DNA of 64,000 nt from Diprion similis. Lineage: Eukaryota > Arthropoda > Insecta > Hymenoptera > Diprionidae. Both the position numbers and the translations under genes were made by a program. Positions 12,706 to 24,400 of this stretch are shown here, one piece after another (position 1 is the stretch's first letter; each line of letters opens with the position of its first letter). Below the pieces are notes generated by a model. It made no database searches. It was not told the origin of the DNA and saw only the letters and a program-made list of their open reading frames with translations. The stretch spans positions 2,480,001 through 2,544,000 of the forward strand of contig NC_060112.1 of the NCBI RefSeq assembly GCF_021155765.1, written 5' to 3'.

Positions 12706-14943
12706 ATGGACAATACGAAATGCCCACGAAATTATTTTCCTCACACAAAATCAGGGATTGAGACGGATTCAACGGAAGAGAGATATGCTGGGATTCAAAA
12801 GCCGCATCCCCCTCCATGTGGAAAGATACGTCAGGGCGACATTGTATACATACAGAATCCACTGTTCAACAACTTCTTTAACAATGGTTTAACAGAGTTC
12901 AAAGACACTTCTGGTAGCTGTGAATATTATTCAACAAATCGTACTGCGAACACGAATCACGAGCGTAATTATCACCACAAATTGTACTCTCAGGATTGTA
13001 ACTTCCAGAAATTTCAACATCACAAATGCGACGGTGCGCGAATTCATCCAAGCCATAAAACTCGCAAAAGTAGGACAAAAGCAAGGGCTAAAACAAGAAG
13101 AGATATGTTGATAAATGAAAGTTCGGACGACGATTACTGCTCTGTAAACTCTTCGTACGACGTGCAATTAGCGGGAAACAGAAATTCTTTAAATATGAAT
13201 GACGCGCACAACAGAAGAAGTCGTTCCGCGAGAACAGAAAGATATCTTCGCCGGTTGTCCAAGGATGAAAATTACTATGACAATGAATTTTGCACGGCAA
13301 AGATTAATTCCCCCAAAAGATTTCACGACGGTAAAACGGCTTCCGGAAAATGGGAAAGTCAAGTTTCTGCCTATTCGAATAATCCTGACGAATACAACCC
13401 TAACTTGTTTTATTTCAACCACAATGACTCAGTATTGAATAATCCCATTTACAATTCATCCCGAGCAGATTCTCCAATATTTCACCGCAGGCCCAGATCA
13501 CAGACGGGTCGAACAGAGTTTACCGAAAATCATGCTTGCGATGGGAGTTTTAAACACAGCAGAACGCGTTGTTCTGATCCTGGCACCGACGCTCTTCTGA
13601 CTTACAAAAATAATAAATTGCCACGCCCGCTCGACCACCTCCAATATGTTGAGCCACAAATACTCAATTACAAACAGTCAACTCAGATTCCGCAGCTAAA
13701 TAAACTCGCAGCTGCTCAACGGGTTAAACGTTCCAATTCGTTTCAAAGCGAACCTTCGAAAGAGTATAAAACAAGCAATGATACTTGGCTAACAATGGGT
13801 ATAAAACCAAACGCTGAAACTGGTAAATTGGGTAATAGCATTTCAAGAATTGAACAGAAGTGTATCGATTCAATCCTACCGCCAGTATCGCCAAAGCCTG
13901 TTCCTACACCAAGATACACAGCGTTAGATTTCCAGCGTAGAATAATGTCGCTGCCAAAAGAAACAAGCAAACTTACAGCGAGCAATACGAAAATACCGCA
14001 AATGGCGGATTTGTCAGAGTTGTACAACTCCAGTTCCGCCAATCTGTTGTCGGACACTGATAAAGATAAACAGACTGTTAAAAAACGAAGTTCGAAAGAT
14101 TTGGGCAAGGAATTATCGGAACTGGAAAAAATGTACGACAGTCTTCGCCTCAGCGATGATAATTTGCTGGAAAGAGCCGAGGAGCGTTGCATGGAAGAGT
14201 TCAGCCAAAAGGGACAATCTCAATCCTCAGCCACCGAGAATGCCAAGTATCTCTCGAGTAGTTCGTCGTTCGAATCACTAAACTTGGAGGATGGTGCAGC
14301 GGGAGAAAAGTATTCCCAGCAGTCCAGCGAACCACACGTTGTTAACGACGATATGGCATATAGAAAAATGCAGTCCAAAAAAATGCCTGCACTGTCGGAA
14401 ACCCAGAATTCTCTGTCGCAGATAAGCTATCTACTTGCGTCGTCGGCTCTGATACTTGACAAGACCGATTGTCCGGATGATATGATTAAATTAACCAAAG
14501 AAGAACCAAATATAACAAAAGATGACATGGTTTACCGAAATTTACATTACGCGAACAACGTCCTCAAGGTGGTCGAGCCTCAGCCACCGTTCGGAATACC
14601 TCTGAGGCCAGCAACTCCGTCCACTAATAGCAACTACTTGTGTTCTTCACCGGTGACTGTGAAAAGTCCTCTGTTGAAGTACGTGCCTCAGAGCGAGCCA
14701 AATCTGATAACGGATGACCTGGCATTCAGAAATCTTCGGAAAGATGCTCCAAAGGCAGCTACACCGCAACCTGAGGAAGATAATAAGAACGAATTGAATG
14801 TTTTCGTCTTCAAGACAGATATGGATAAAAGATCCAAGGACGACCAGTTCTTTAGGAAGAAAAAGAAAGCCGTAAGATCGCTGTCCGCCAATTTATACGG
14901 TTTGATAAAAGAAGTAAATAATTTAGATTTGAATGTTATGTAA
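12706..14943 (+). CDS. Uncharacterised 745-aa disordered protein with four DDxxYR-type repeats
   Basis: This is a single long coding exon with an intron-like acceptor upstream (about 12297). I do not recognise the family. The protein is hydrophilic, rich in Ser, Asn, Lys and Arg, with no signal peptide or membrane segment. A basic patch lies near residues 112-130 (KTRKSRTKARAKTRR). A short charged helix-like block at about residues 465-490 (ELSELEKMYDSLRLSDDNLL) looks conserved in style. The C-terminal third repeats a motif four times: SEPHVVNDDMAYRKM (541-555), EEPNITKDDMVYRNL (599-613), SEPNLITDDLAFRNL (663-677) and SKDDQFFRK (710-718). The first three begin E-P. PPVSPKPVPTPRY (about 390-402) looks like an SH3-type ligand. 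A scaffold or adaptor role would fit but is only inference. An AATAAA lies near 15125. Confidence 0.8.
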   Translation: MDNTKCPRNYFPHTKSGIETDSTEERYAGIQKPHPPPCGKIRQGDIVYIQNPLFNNFFNNGLTEFKDTSGSCEYYSTNRTANTNHERNYHHKLYSQDCNFQKFQHHKCDGARIHPSHKTRKSRTKARAKTRRDMLINESSDDDYCSVNSSYDVQLAGNRNSLNMNDAHNRRSRSARTERYLRRLSKDENYYDNEFCTAKINSPKRFHDGKTASGKWESQVSAYSNNPDEYNPNLFYFNHNDSVLNNPIYNSSRADSPIFHRRPRSQTGRTEFTENHACDGSFKHSRTRCSDPGTDALLTYKNNKLPRPLDHLQYVEPQILNYKQSTQIPQLNKLAAAQRVKRSNSFQSEPSKEYKTSNDTWLTMGIKPNAETGKLGNSISRIEQKCIDSILPPVSPKPVPTPRYTALDFQRRIMSLPKETSKLTASNTKIPQMADLSELYNSSSANLLSDTDKDKQTVKKRSSKDLGKELSELEKMYDSLRLSDDNLLERAEERCMEEFSQKGQSQSSATENAKYLSSSSSFESLNLEDGAAGEKYSQQSSEPHVVNDDMAYRKMQSKKMPALSETQNSLSQISYLLASSALILDKTDCPDDMIKLTKEEPNITKDDMVYRNLHYANNVLKVVEPQPPFGIPLRPATPSTNSNYLCSSPVTVKSPLLKYVPQSEPNLITDDLAFRNLRKDAPKAATPQPEEDNKNELNVFVFKTDMDKRSKDDQFFRKKKKAVRSLSANLYGLIKEVNNLDLNVM

Positions 14944-15794
14944 TCAAATACATAATTATTATACATATAATCCATTAAAGATGGAATATTTGCAGCTGCT
15001 TTTAGCGTGTTACCAATAATACAGTTTGTATGTGTAAATTTCGATTTTTCAATTACATGACATAAATGAAACAAAGTAGCTGTAATCAGACTATATTTTT
15101 GCCAAAGAAATATTTCACGTGGAGAATAAAGAATGTTTGATCAAATTTATCAACTTATTCAACAAATAGAATAAAGAATAAAATTCGTTCAAGTTTTAAA
15201 GAGTTACGATGAATAGGTATTAGCAGAGGAGTTGCTTTCAAGTAAATATATTGTTGCGTTATGCTCAGCTTTTATTAGGGTGCCAGAAATCGACGTTTTT
15301 AGTAATCAGTGCCTTGTATTATTTTTGTTTCATCTATAAAAAATGATTACAAGTCTCGAATGATTATTTAAGGAACATAAAGTTCTTAAAAAAAAATTAT
15401 ATTATATATATATATATATATATACATACTGTTTATATAAATACATAATATATTGTTAACTATATTTTCTAATTGTATTTAGGCAATGATTGATAATGAC
15501 AAAAAAATAAATAAAAACAAACTGAATATGGCATGTTACATTACCTTGTTATTTTTCCTTCACTTATATTTTAAATATGCATGTTTCTGCAAAATAATAA
15601 CAACACCAAATGAGAATAACTTCATTTCTGATGTGCAGCATTTATTTTCAAACTGTGAATCGGTGTCATAATTTGAAGTACGCAACATCTTTTTTCAACC
15701 CAAAAACTTTCATACCTGTACTCTTGGTTTTTCAAAATTAACAATCGTGTTTTGAATTTATCAATAAGGAAAAAAAATTTACTCAACACTCACA
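14944..15794. other. 3' UTR and AT-rich spacer
   Basis: Contains the probable 3' UTR of the 745-aa gene with AATAAA near 15125, a TA dinucleotide run at about 15404-15424, and A-rich sequence. No further gene is supported. A 61-codon open frame near 15486 has no similarity that I recognise. Confidence 0.5.
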
Positions 15795-16320
15795 ATGAAA
15801 AGGACCCAGAATAAACGATCAGGTTCAGGATTACCGAGAGGTGTGAGCTTGAAAAAACCGTTTGACTTTTGCTGTGACGTCAAGAATCAAGACTTGGACA
15901 CTCGGTATGACAGGAGACAGCCACCGTTCAAGTCGTCACTGGAAAACATATTTTTAAACGGTGGAGGACCAGACTTGAAACTGCGAATTCAGGATATTGG
16001 CAAACCTCCATATCCGATTCGCAGAGAGGGTCGAAAGACATTGATCGGGGCCCCGATGGGTGAGTGTAACAGATGTCGAGGCCCGTTGAAATGGTACCTC
16101 GAAGATGAAATATCTCTTGCACGCGACTTACTAGCTCACGACCGACAAACCAAGTACAATGCAGATGCTAACAAGCACGTTAAGATCGCTTTGGAAAAAG
16201 GTAAGTTTTTGATAAACTCGTTATAAATCTAGGCACTATTTAATAAACAGCGTATTTTTCCCTCCAGCAAGAAGAAAAAAGAAACTAATGAAGAAACAGA
16301 GGCAAAAGAAGGTGAACTAG
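15795..16320 (+). CDS. Uncharacterised small basic protein (152 aa)
   Basis: Two exons, 15795-16200 and 16268-16320, joined by a GTAAGT...CTCCAG intron; the join gives 152 aa ending in a strongly basic tail (KARRKKKLMKKQRQKKVN). I do not recognise the family. Visible are an N-terminal basic segment, a CC pair (FCCDV), and a C-x2-C pair in GECNRCRGPLKW that could bind metal with other cysteines, although only four cysteines are present. There is no signal peptide or membrane segment. Reading without the splice would stop at 16226 after an unlikely intron-derived tail, so I prefer the spliced form. The basic tail could mediate nuclear or RNA association; that is inference. Confidence 0.65.
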
Positions 16321-18482
16321 GATGGAGTATGTGACGTGATATAGAGGATTTGGAGGTACTCGAGATTATTTTGTAATTCTCACGATTCTTTACAATCTTG
16401 ACCGATCGATACATCGAATTCTTATTTCCAATGCTATGGATCTCAGGAATTTTATATAAGCGTTTGTTCTTTTCTTATCCATAAACAACGAAATAGATGA
16501 GCAATAAAATTTTTCAAACCTTCTTTTACGCCTTAGTAATATATTCTCTCGATGTAAAATTGCCACATAAAACAAACTGGAAACAAAAATATATATCTAT
16601 AGCATGTGATCACAAATTTTTTGTCCACAACATATCCTGTGTTGTCTGTTGATATAATATAATATAATACAATACAGCCAAACATTCTCTCCTTTGAGAA
16701 AGCGTTCTTGGATACAATAAGTATATAATAGCATTGTTAAGTGTAAATATTTCTCAACAAGAAAGCTTTGATGCAATTGAGAAAAAAAAATAAAAGTTAC
16801 AGAATGAAGAAAAATAACGATAGTACAAAAAATACCAAATGAACCGGCAACAGAAAAGAATAACGGATGACTATTAAGAAAACAATTAGATACTGCGAAA
16901 TAAACTGTGTAATGGCAAACACAAGTGTATTGCCATAATTAGTCATCGTCACACAGAGGAACTTTTAATATATCACATTAACATATCATTACAGAACAAC
17001 AGAATTCAGCGGTTTATTTGCACAAGTTCATTGTGTGAATACTGCCGCTGCAGCTTCTGAATGAGTATGTAAATATATACCACAGCAGTCACAGAGAAAG
17101 TCAAAAGATATGAATTTATAATATATGTGTATATATATTTATGTGTTGTGCGGAGCCATAAATTTCACTGTCGATGCGATTCTATACTACATCAATTCTG
17201 AAATTTTGTTTTTCCTCTTTATATCATTCTGTACATTTACAAGATATTGGGCCAACTTTCTATAAGTGAAAAGTATACCTGAACGTCAACAGAATATATT
17301 TTTGTTTTCTGCAATCAAATATTGTAAAAAAAAAAATGTTTTATTAACAATGTTGTTTTCTCTAAAGTTTGTGCAAAGCAAGTTTGAAAAAACTAGACTG
17401 TGCAAAAAAAAAAAAGAAAAAACTTTTTGGCACAATTTATCGCTGCGTAATGTACCACCCAACACTTCGAAATTTCGGAAGGCACAAAGTATTTAAATTT
17501 AACAAAAATTGTTTGGAAGAAATAAAAAAGAAATACAAAGTTATAATCCAATTGTTAAAAATTAGGACATGCTAAGATTAGCTTAATTACACCTGATCGA
17601 GGACTAATTGCATCACTATATGTTCTTAAAATATTAAAGATAACGCATAATTCTAACAATGGCATACACATAAAAAAAATTTCACTTCGATCAAATGTTA
17701 CATCACTAGAAAACAGCTTTGAATACTTGTAAGTTAAAAAGTACTAACTATAACCGAAAATAAGTCTGTTGAATTAATAAAAATATATTAATGAAGCGGG
17801 TACACACTTAAAAAAGGAACATATTTTTAAAGTGTATGTATGCACCTCTTTAAAATTGTTACCAATTTTTTTTTTTTACTTTCTCAAATTCCTTTTACAT
17901 AGAACAATCACATGAAAATAAAACTTTCTTTGATAATGTAGTTTTTTTTTATCTCTTCTAACAATATTATTCTTTTATATACATTTATATATATATATAT
18001 GTATATAGGATTTATAAAAACAAACAAAACTAATGTGTATTTTAATAAGAAAAAATCACGGCGAAAATCTTACTTCCGAAATAAAAACGAAAATGTAATT
18101 ACATCAATATTTCTTTATCCCGTTTGGTTAACAGTATTATTTTTATTATTATATTATTTTTATTCAACGTGAAATTAGAAAACAAGAAATTATTGGATCA
18201 GCAACAAGAAATCTTTGGCATCTGTTGCAAAGAGTGTCTGTAACACAGTTTACTACAGTATTATTACTGCTTAACATATTAATCGTCAATTATCCTTATG
18301 TTAATTAATAGAATAGAAATTTATAATAAGTATCATTGCTAATAGCTATGCATTGAACTCATCGTACAATGTCTTAACAATATGCAGACCTTTCCTTTCA
18401 TTAATATAATATTATTATTATTATTATTCGTTATTTTCATACAAGTTCGCGCTCCGTCTGTAACTGGGAAATATTATGTAAG
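16321..18482. other. AT-rich convergent intergenic region
   Basis: Lies between the plus-strand small protein and the minus-strand tudor gene, so it holds both 3' UTRs. TTTATT motifs near 18130-18165 (AATAAA on the minus strand) may be the tudor polyadenylation signal. Long A and T runs are present. I see no other gene. Confidence 0.5.
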
Positions 18483-21400
18483 CTATAATCTGTACTTAGG
18501 AATGTTGTTCTCTACTTCGACGGTAAGTATTTCATCTTGTTCATCGAAATCCGATAAGTTTTCTTGCAGATTCACAACGCCAGCCAGCAACTTCTCAGAG
18601 TGAGGAGTCTTCGGAGTTACTGGTCGATTTTGTTCGATGCTCGGAGATTCGCCTCTGGATATACTTCCAGGTACAATTTTGTCCTCCAACAGAGTTTTTC
18701 CGGGTGTAACCGGAGCAGTTTCCTCTTGCACTTCAACTTTTTTCACAGCGGAAACAGCATCTACTATTTCTTGATGTAGAGAATCTACCGATTCAGCCCT
18801 GCTCAGATCATTCCCTTTGTTGATACTACCGGGTACAATTTTGTCATCCGTACAACTCGATCGACGTTGGCTGAGCATGCTCACAGGAATATCGTCCTCC
18901 ATTGATCCCCTTGATACACTCCCAGGAACAATTTTGTCAATCTTTGGCGTTTTCTTAGGTGTAACGATGTCGCTGTCCATTGAGGCGTCATGGGTTGGTT
19001 GTGCTTGCTCCTCTATCTCTGCAGGAACTGATTCAGCTTCGGTTATCCTATCAGGTACACTTTCCTCACCTGTTTCCTCGATAACAGCATCGTTCTGTTC
19101 TTCTTTCACCTTACGATATTCTACAGTTCCATTGATTACTGCCTCTTCAGTTACTTGACTTTCTGTTATCGTTACCTCAGAACTACTTTCCACAATGCTA
19201 CTGGGTAAAACAGGTGCGTCGAAATGATCTACTTCTAGATTAGCCGAGCTTTTTGTAACGTCAACAGTATCTTCGGTTTCAGCATTTGCCTCGCGTTCTT
19301 CTAAATTGGGATCAAGTTTAGGTGCCAGTAAGTTGGAACTAAACTGCTCTGTTTTTTCTTCTGTGGTTAAAGCTGTTGATTTTTCTTCTTCCTCCAATAT
19401 TTCGCTTTTAACAGTAACGCTGCTCGTATCGGTAATTTGTTCAATCTTTAAGGCATCTGAACTATCGGTCAGAGCAGGTGCTGAGGCTTTAGGGACATCA
19501 AAAATATCAACTGGAGGTTGTTGAGCTTCGCGAACATCGGCTTGAATATTTTCTACTTCCAATGCAATGGATTTATCAGTCTGAGGCTGTTCAATCTCGC
19601 TGAGATCTTTTGAGCCATTAATCGGAACATCCTGAGCTTCGTTACTGTCGGAAGTAACAGCAGTTTCTAATTTATCAGTCTGAATTATCTCACCTTGGCA
19701 GGTATCACGATTAATCTGAACTTCGTCAGCCTCTATCTTACAACTAATACTTTCCTCCTTGATCACTTCATTTCCATTTTCTAGAGTTTTGATCATTTCT
19801 ACCTCATTCTCTTTTTTTTCGCTGGTGTGGATCACCTTCGCAGTTTCAGAATCAGTAAATATCGTTTTGATAATTTGTACCTCGTCTTGATCATTTTCGA
19901 TGTTTTTGTCTGTCTTTGCCGCTTCAGTGTCAGTAATTACAGATTCGATAATCTCTACATAGTTCCGATCTCCAGAGTCAGTAACCTCACTTTTATCTTT
20001 TTCTGTAGTTTCGATTACCTTGGCAATTTCAGAATCAGTAGTTGCCTTGTTTTCGCTGCAAACTTTTTTGGTGCACAACGGCTTCAAGATATTCACAACA
20101 TCATTGCCTTCTAATTGGAGGGAAATTAGCGTCGGATCGTTATTATCAAGCAGCTCAAACTGGAACATCGTGACGCCATCCGCCACTAATTCATTGAACT
20201 TTTCGCAAGCCTCTTTAGACCAGCTCTCGACGTCATTTGGTAATGCAAGAGTGCATCTGGTGGCCAGGCTAGGGATTTTGGCAACATCTTCCGGCAGTAT
20301 CCTCAGTTCCGTGGTCAGGGCAGAATTGCCGTAATCAAAGTACAGCACAGTGGTGCCGACTCCTTCGCTGTGAGACAATATTTTCGACCTGTACCATTCG
20401 CCGTCGTCTGGGAATTTGGCCGCGCAAATGGTTCCTTTGTCAAAAGTGTTCAATGGCAATAAGCTCTGCGCGTCGAGTAGACGCCCAGCCATAATCTCCA
20501 GCTCGATGATACTGCTCTCGGCCTGAGTCCAAAACTCTGACGGCGAATTAACATGACTGACAACAACATTCGGTGAATTTTCCTCACCCAGCGGTGGAAG
20601 TCGTTCGTCTATCACAGGCAGGACTTCGCAGTATTGAGTCAACTGATCGGCCACATTTACACCATCTAGACTTAGGTTTACAACCGAAGTTTCGCCCTCT
20701 TCTACCACGTCGAGTAAAAATATCGTCGCACCGTCAGCGGCGAGTTCGACAAATTTTTCACTGGCGTTGGCTGACCACTCCTTGACTCCCGATGGCAACT
20801 TCAAACAGCATTTTCTGGACAATGGTGGAACCGCTGCCAGGTCTTCGGGGATCGTTCTAATCTCCGTCGACACGGCTGAATTTCCATAATCGATGTAAAG
20901 TACCTGAGTACCGACTGGACCGTGCGACTTGACGCGAGCTCTGTACCACAATTCGTCATCAGGAAATTTGGCTACGCATAAACTTCCCTCAACGATGTCT
21001 TCGAGCTTTGGAAACATTTCTGCAACGATGAACCTGTCAGTCATTGTCTCAAGATCAGACACAGACTTCTCTTCCTGGACCCAAAATTCACTTGGCGAAT
21101 TTACGTGGCTTACAAACGCGGATCTAGGATCGAGTTCCAGGTCAATAATCTCGTCGATAAGATCCTCAGCGTTGTGAACCATGATCGCGTGGCCCTCGTT
21201 TACCAACGCATCACCAATGCTCTTGTCATCGACAAACAATTCAACTCGCCGTGGTACACTGTCTGCAATGATCAACGCTGTGATAGGAGAATCTGTGGTC
21301 GTGGCCATAGTTTCGAACATTTCACAACTCGCCGTGCTCCAGTCTTCAGAGCCAGTTGGAATTAGGTCGAGCCTTGATTTGAGACCGTACTTCTTGACGC

Positions 21401-24400
21401 TCTTCAAGTTTTGCGGCAGCTCTTTAATGTTGCTCGAATTGCTGTCCACGACATCGGTGTTACCGTAGTCTATAAATCGTACTGTTGTTATGTCCTCGTC
21501 CGCGTCCAACACTTCTGCTCGGTACCACATACTGTCGACGGAGTAGAGTGCCGCACACAGAGTACCCTCTTCGGGTATGCCAGCAAGGGATGAAAAATTT
21601 GGCGCTGCAAGCTGCAAATTTGCCTGCATCGCTTCTATCGCATCAATTTCTTCGTGTCTTTGAAGCCAAAATTGCGCTGGTGAATCTGAGTGCGACAAGA
21701 AAACTTTGTACTTGTTGCCAACGATCATTTCCGGTATCTCTTGTTGCTTCGGTTCGGTTTTCTTGAATTCTGCAACCATTCCTTGTTCGGACAGTACTTG
21801 ACTTATCTTCTTGTCGTTCTCAGTGAGTTCGACAATCCATTCTTTTCCCACGTTGTAGAAATTCGCCGTGAACTCCTTGTCGTCCAAATGTTGATGAAGC
21901 AACGTTTTCTGCTCTTCTTCATTGCCTTTCAGACTGACGATCAGAGATACATTAATGGCCATTTGATGTGGAACATAAAATTCTGGCTCAAGGGTTTTTA
22001 TTCTGTTGCACGGAACTTCTTCGCAGTTTCCGTAGTCGATAAATCTAACGAGAACGTCGGTGTCTTTTACACTTTCTACCATCGCTCTGTACCAGTTGTT
22101 GTCTTTTGATTTGACTACACATAATTTACCAACTTCAGGAACCAGCTGCGTACCAGAGACTGAGTAATGTTCGTACAACGAGCCCAACACCTCGACAATA
22201 TTGTCCAAATCGGTTGATCTCTGCAGCCATATACTTTCAGCGTTGTCGATGTGCATTACCCACACTTTGTGTGTCGATGCGAAAACGGGTAACGGACATA
22301 CAGGGACGATGCTATTGTCTGAGTCTGCCTCGAGTATCTTGATCTTTTGGCCTGATAAGTCGTACAACTGCACTGCGAATCTACAGCAACGAAGAGTTAA
22401 ATTTGGTTATAAGATTAAAAGAAGAAATTCGAAGAAAAAGTACCAGAATATTATTAACAAATGTACCGATTTTTTACAATTTCTTTACCTCTGGTTATTT
22501 ACGCTGTTTATACAAACGATCAATTGTTTTCCTTCAAATGACTTTTTCAGCTTTTCATCAATCTGCGATGTAGGAGTCACGTTAGGAAGATAGCACTCCG
22601 CCAGACGGTCAGCGTTTGTAGAACTCTGTAATTCACAACTCTCATTAATATCAATCTGAAATTTACATCTACTACGTTTCACCATTTTTTATTTTGTACG
22701 CATTTTATTTTCTTTAATATTCACCACAGCGCCCCATACCTTGAGGTTGTCTACTGCTTGGTGCGACTCAATCGATGGCGGAAGTTGGATGTAAAACTTT
22801 GCAGCTCCTTGAACGTTGCAAACCTTCGTTCGAATCGTTTGTCCACTCCACAATGCCAGATCTTCTTTGACTACACCAGGAATAAGTTCGCATCGTTCAG
22901 TCGATGTAACTGCAAATAGGAAGTTAATTTACAGGAGGTCAAAGTATTGCCACACTTTTTTTTTCAACGGTTCAAAGGTAAGTATGCCTCTCACCATTAT
23001 TGACGGCTGTTTTTTCAGTGACACGGTTGGCATCGATAGCAAGACCTGCGGTAATCATAGATTCCGCAAGGTCCCTTCCCCTGTTATTCAGGGATATCAA
23101 ATATTTGCCCTCCTTGGTTCCATGGAATGTACACTTGAATTTATCCGCGTCGAAATATTTATCGATTTCGTGCTTGTTTGCCTTAGACCAGTCGATTCCG
23201 CTCGCCGGTAGGATATTGTTAAGGGTGCAATGCATAGCTTGCTTAGGAAGTTTGGCAAACCTTTGTTCTACTGGATATATTTTGCATGGATCTACCATTG
23301 CGCAATTTCCAAAATCAATGTATTGCACTATGTGACCACGCAATTTATTTAGTTCCTTTATCTCTGCTCGGTACAGAGCTCCGTCATCAGAGAAAAATGC
23401 TATCACCGGGGCCCCAACCTGTAAAAGATTCGAAAGAATTTTTATTCTATGACTAACCAACGTTCAAACGAAACTCAATCGTAATGATTGAAAAAAAAAA
23501 CAAGTTGTACCTGCAGGGTACTCTTGATAGGCTGTTGATCGACATAAGCATCTTGTATCTCGTTCATCATGTTCCTAAACTCCAACTGCTTGCTAAGTAT
23601 CTGGCAGTAAAAATTGTTCGGATTAACGAACCATGTGACGACAACGTCGACTTGATACCCCGCAGCGAAGGATTCATCGTTCCACTTTTGACTTGCTGAA
23701 ATGTATTGCGGCGTAACACGAGCTGGCTTTCTTCTGTCGTTTCGAGTTTTTTTCTTAGCATCTGTTTTAGCCTGTTGCAAGTCTAGATTACCACAGAATT
23801 GTTGGTTCACGTATTTCGGTTCCAAGCCATTGTCTCCGGTGCATTTGAGTAGTACTTCGTAAACTTCGTTAGACTGCAAAACGAACTCAGCTTCCAACGG
23901 AATTCCTTCCGCAGATTGAACAAAAGCGTCAATCTCTTCGTCTGACCACGTTGTTTTCGTTGCACCGAACAGCTTGCAATGCACCGCCTGTACGGATAAT
24001 TTTGCAAGATCTGGTTGAAGCTCCTTGATTTTGTCATGTTCGACTGTCTCTGTGTTGCCGTAATCTATAAAATGGACACTGGCACTGTCTGCATTGTTTG
24101 TCTGAACGACAGCTCGGTACCATTTAGAATCGCTGGAATACTGAGCCACGCAACATAGTCCTTGCTGTAAATCCAAACGCTTGACAATTTTCCCGCCTTT
24201 ATTGTACATTTGGGCTATTTTCTCCATAACTGTGTCAAGTTCCACATTGTCTGGACACAACTGAACATAAAAATCCGTTGGACTGTTCGTGTAGATTACT
24301 TCCACATCTTTTACAGCACCAACGGTTATATTTGGGGGTGGAATTTTGAGCTTCTGTCCTCTGGGCGTATCTTTGACAGGAGAAGTTGGAGACATAGAAT

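Noticed and set aside
18817-21766. Many plus-strand frames opposite tudor
   Set aside because: Antisense shadows of the long tudor exon; their composition mirrors the coding strand.
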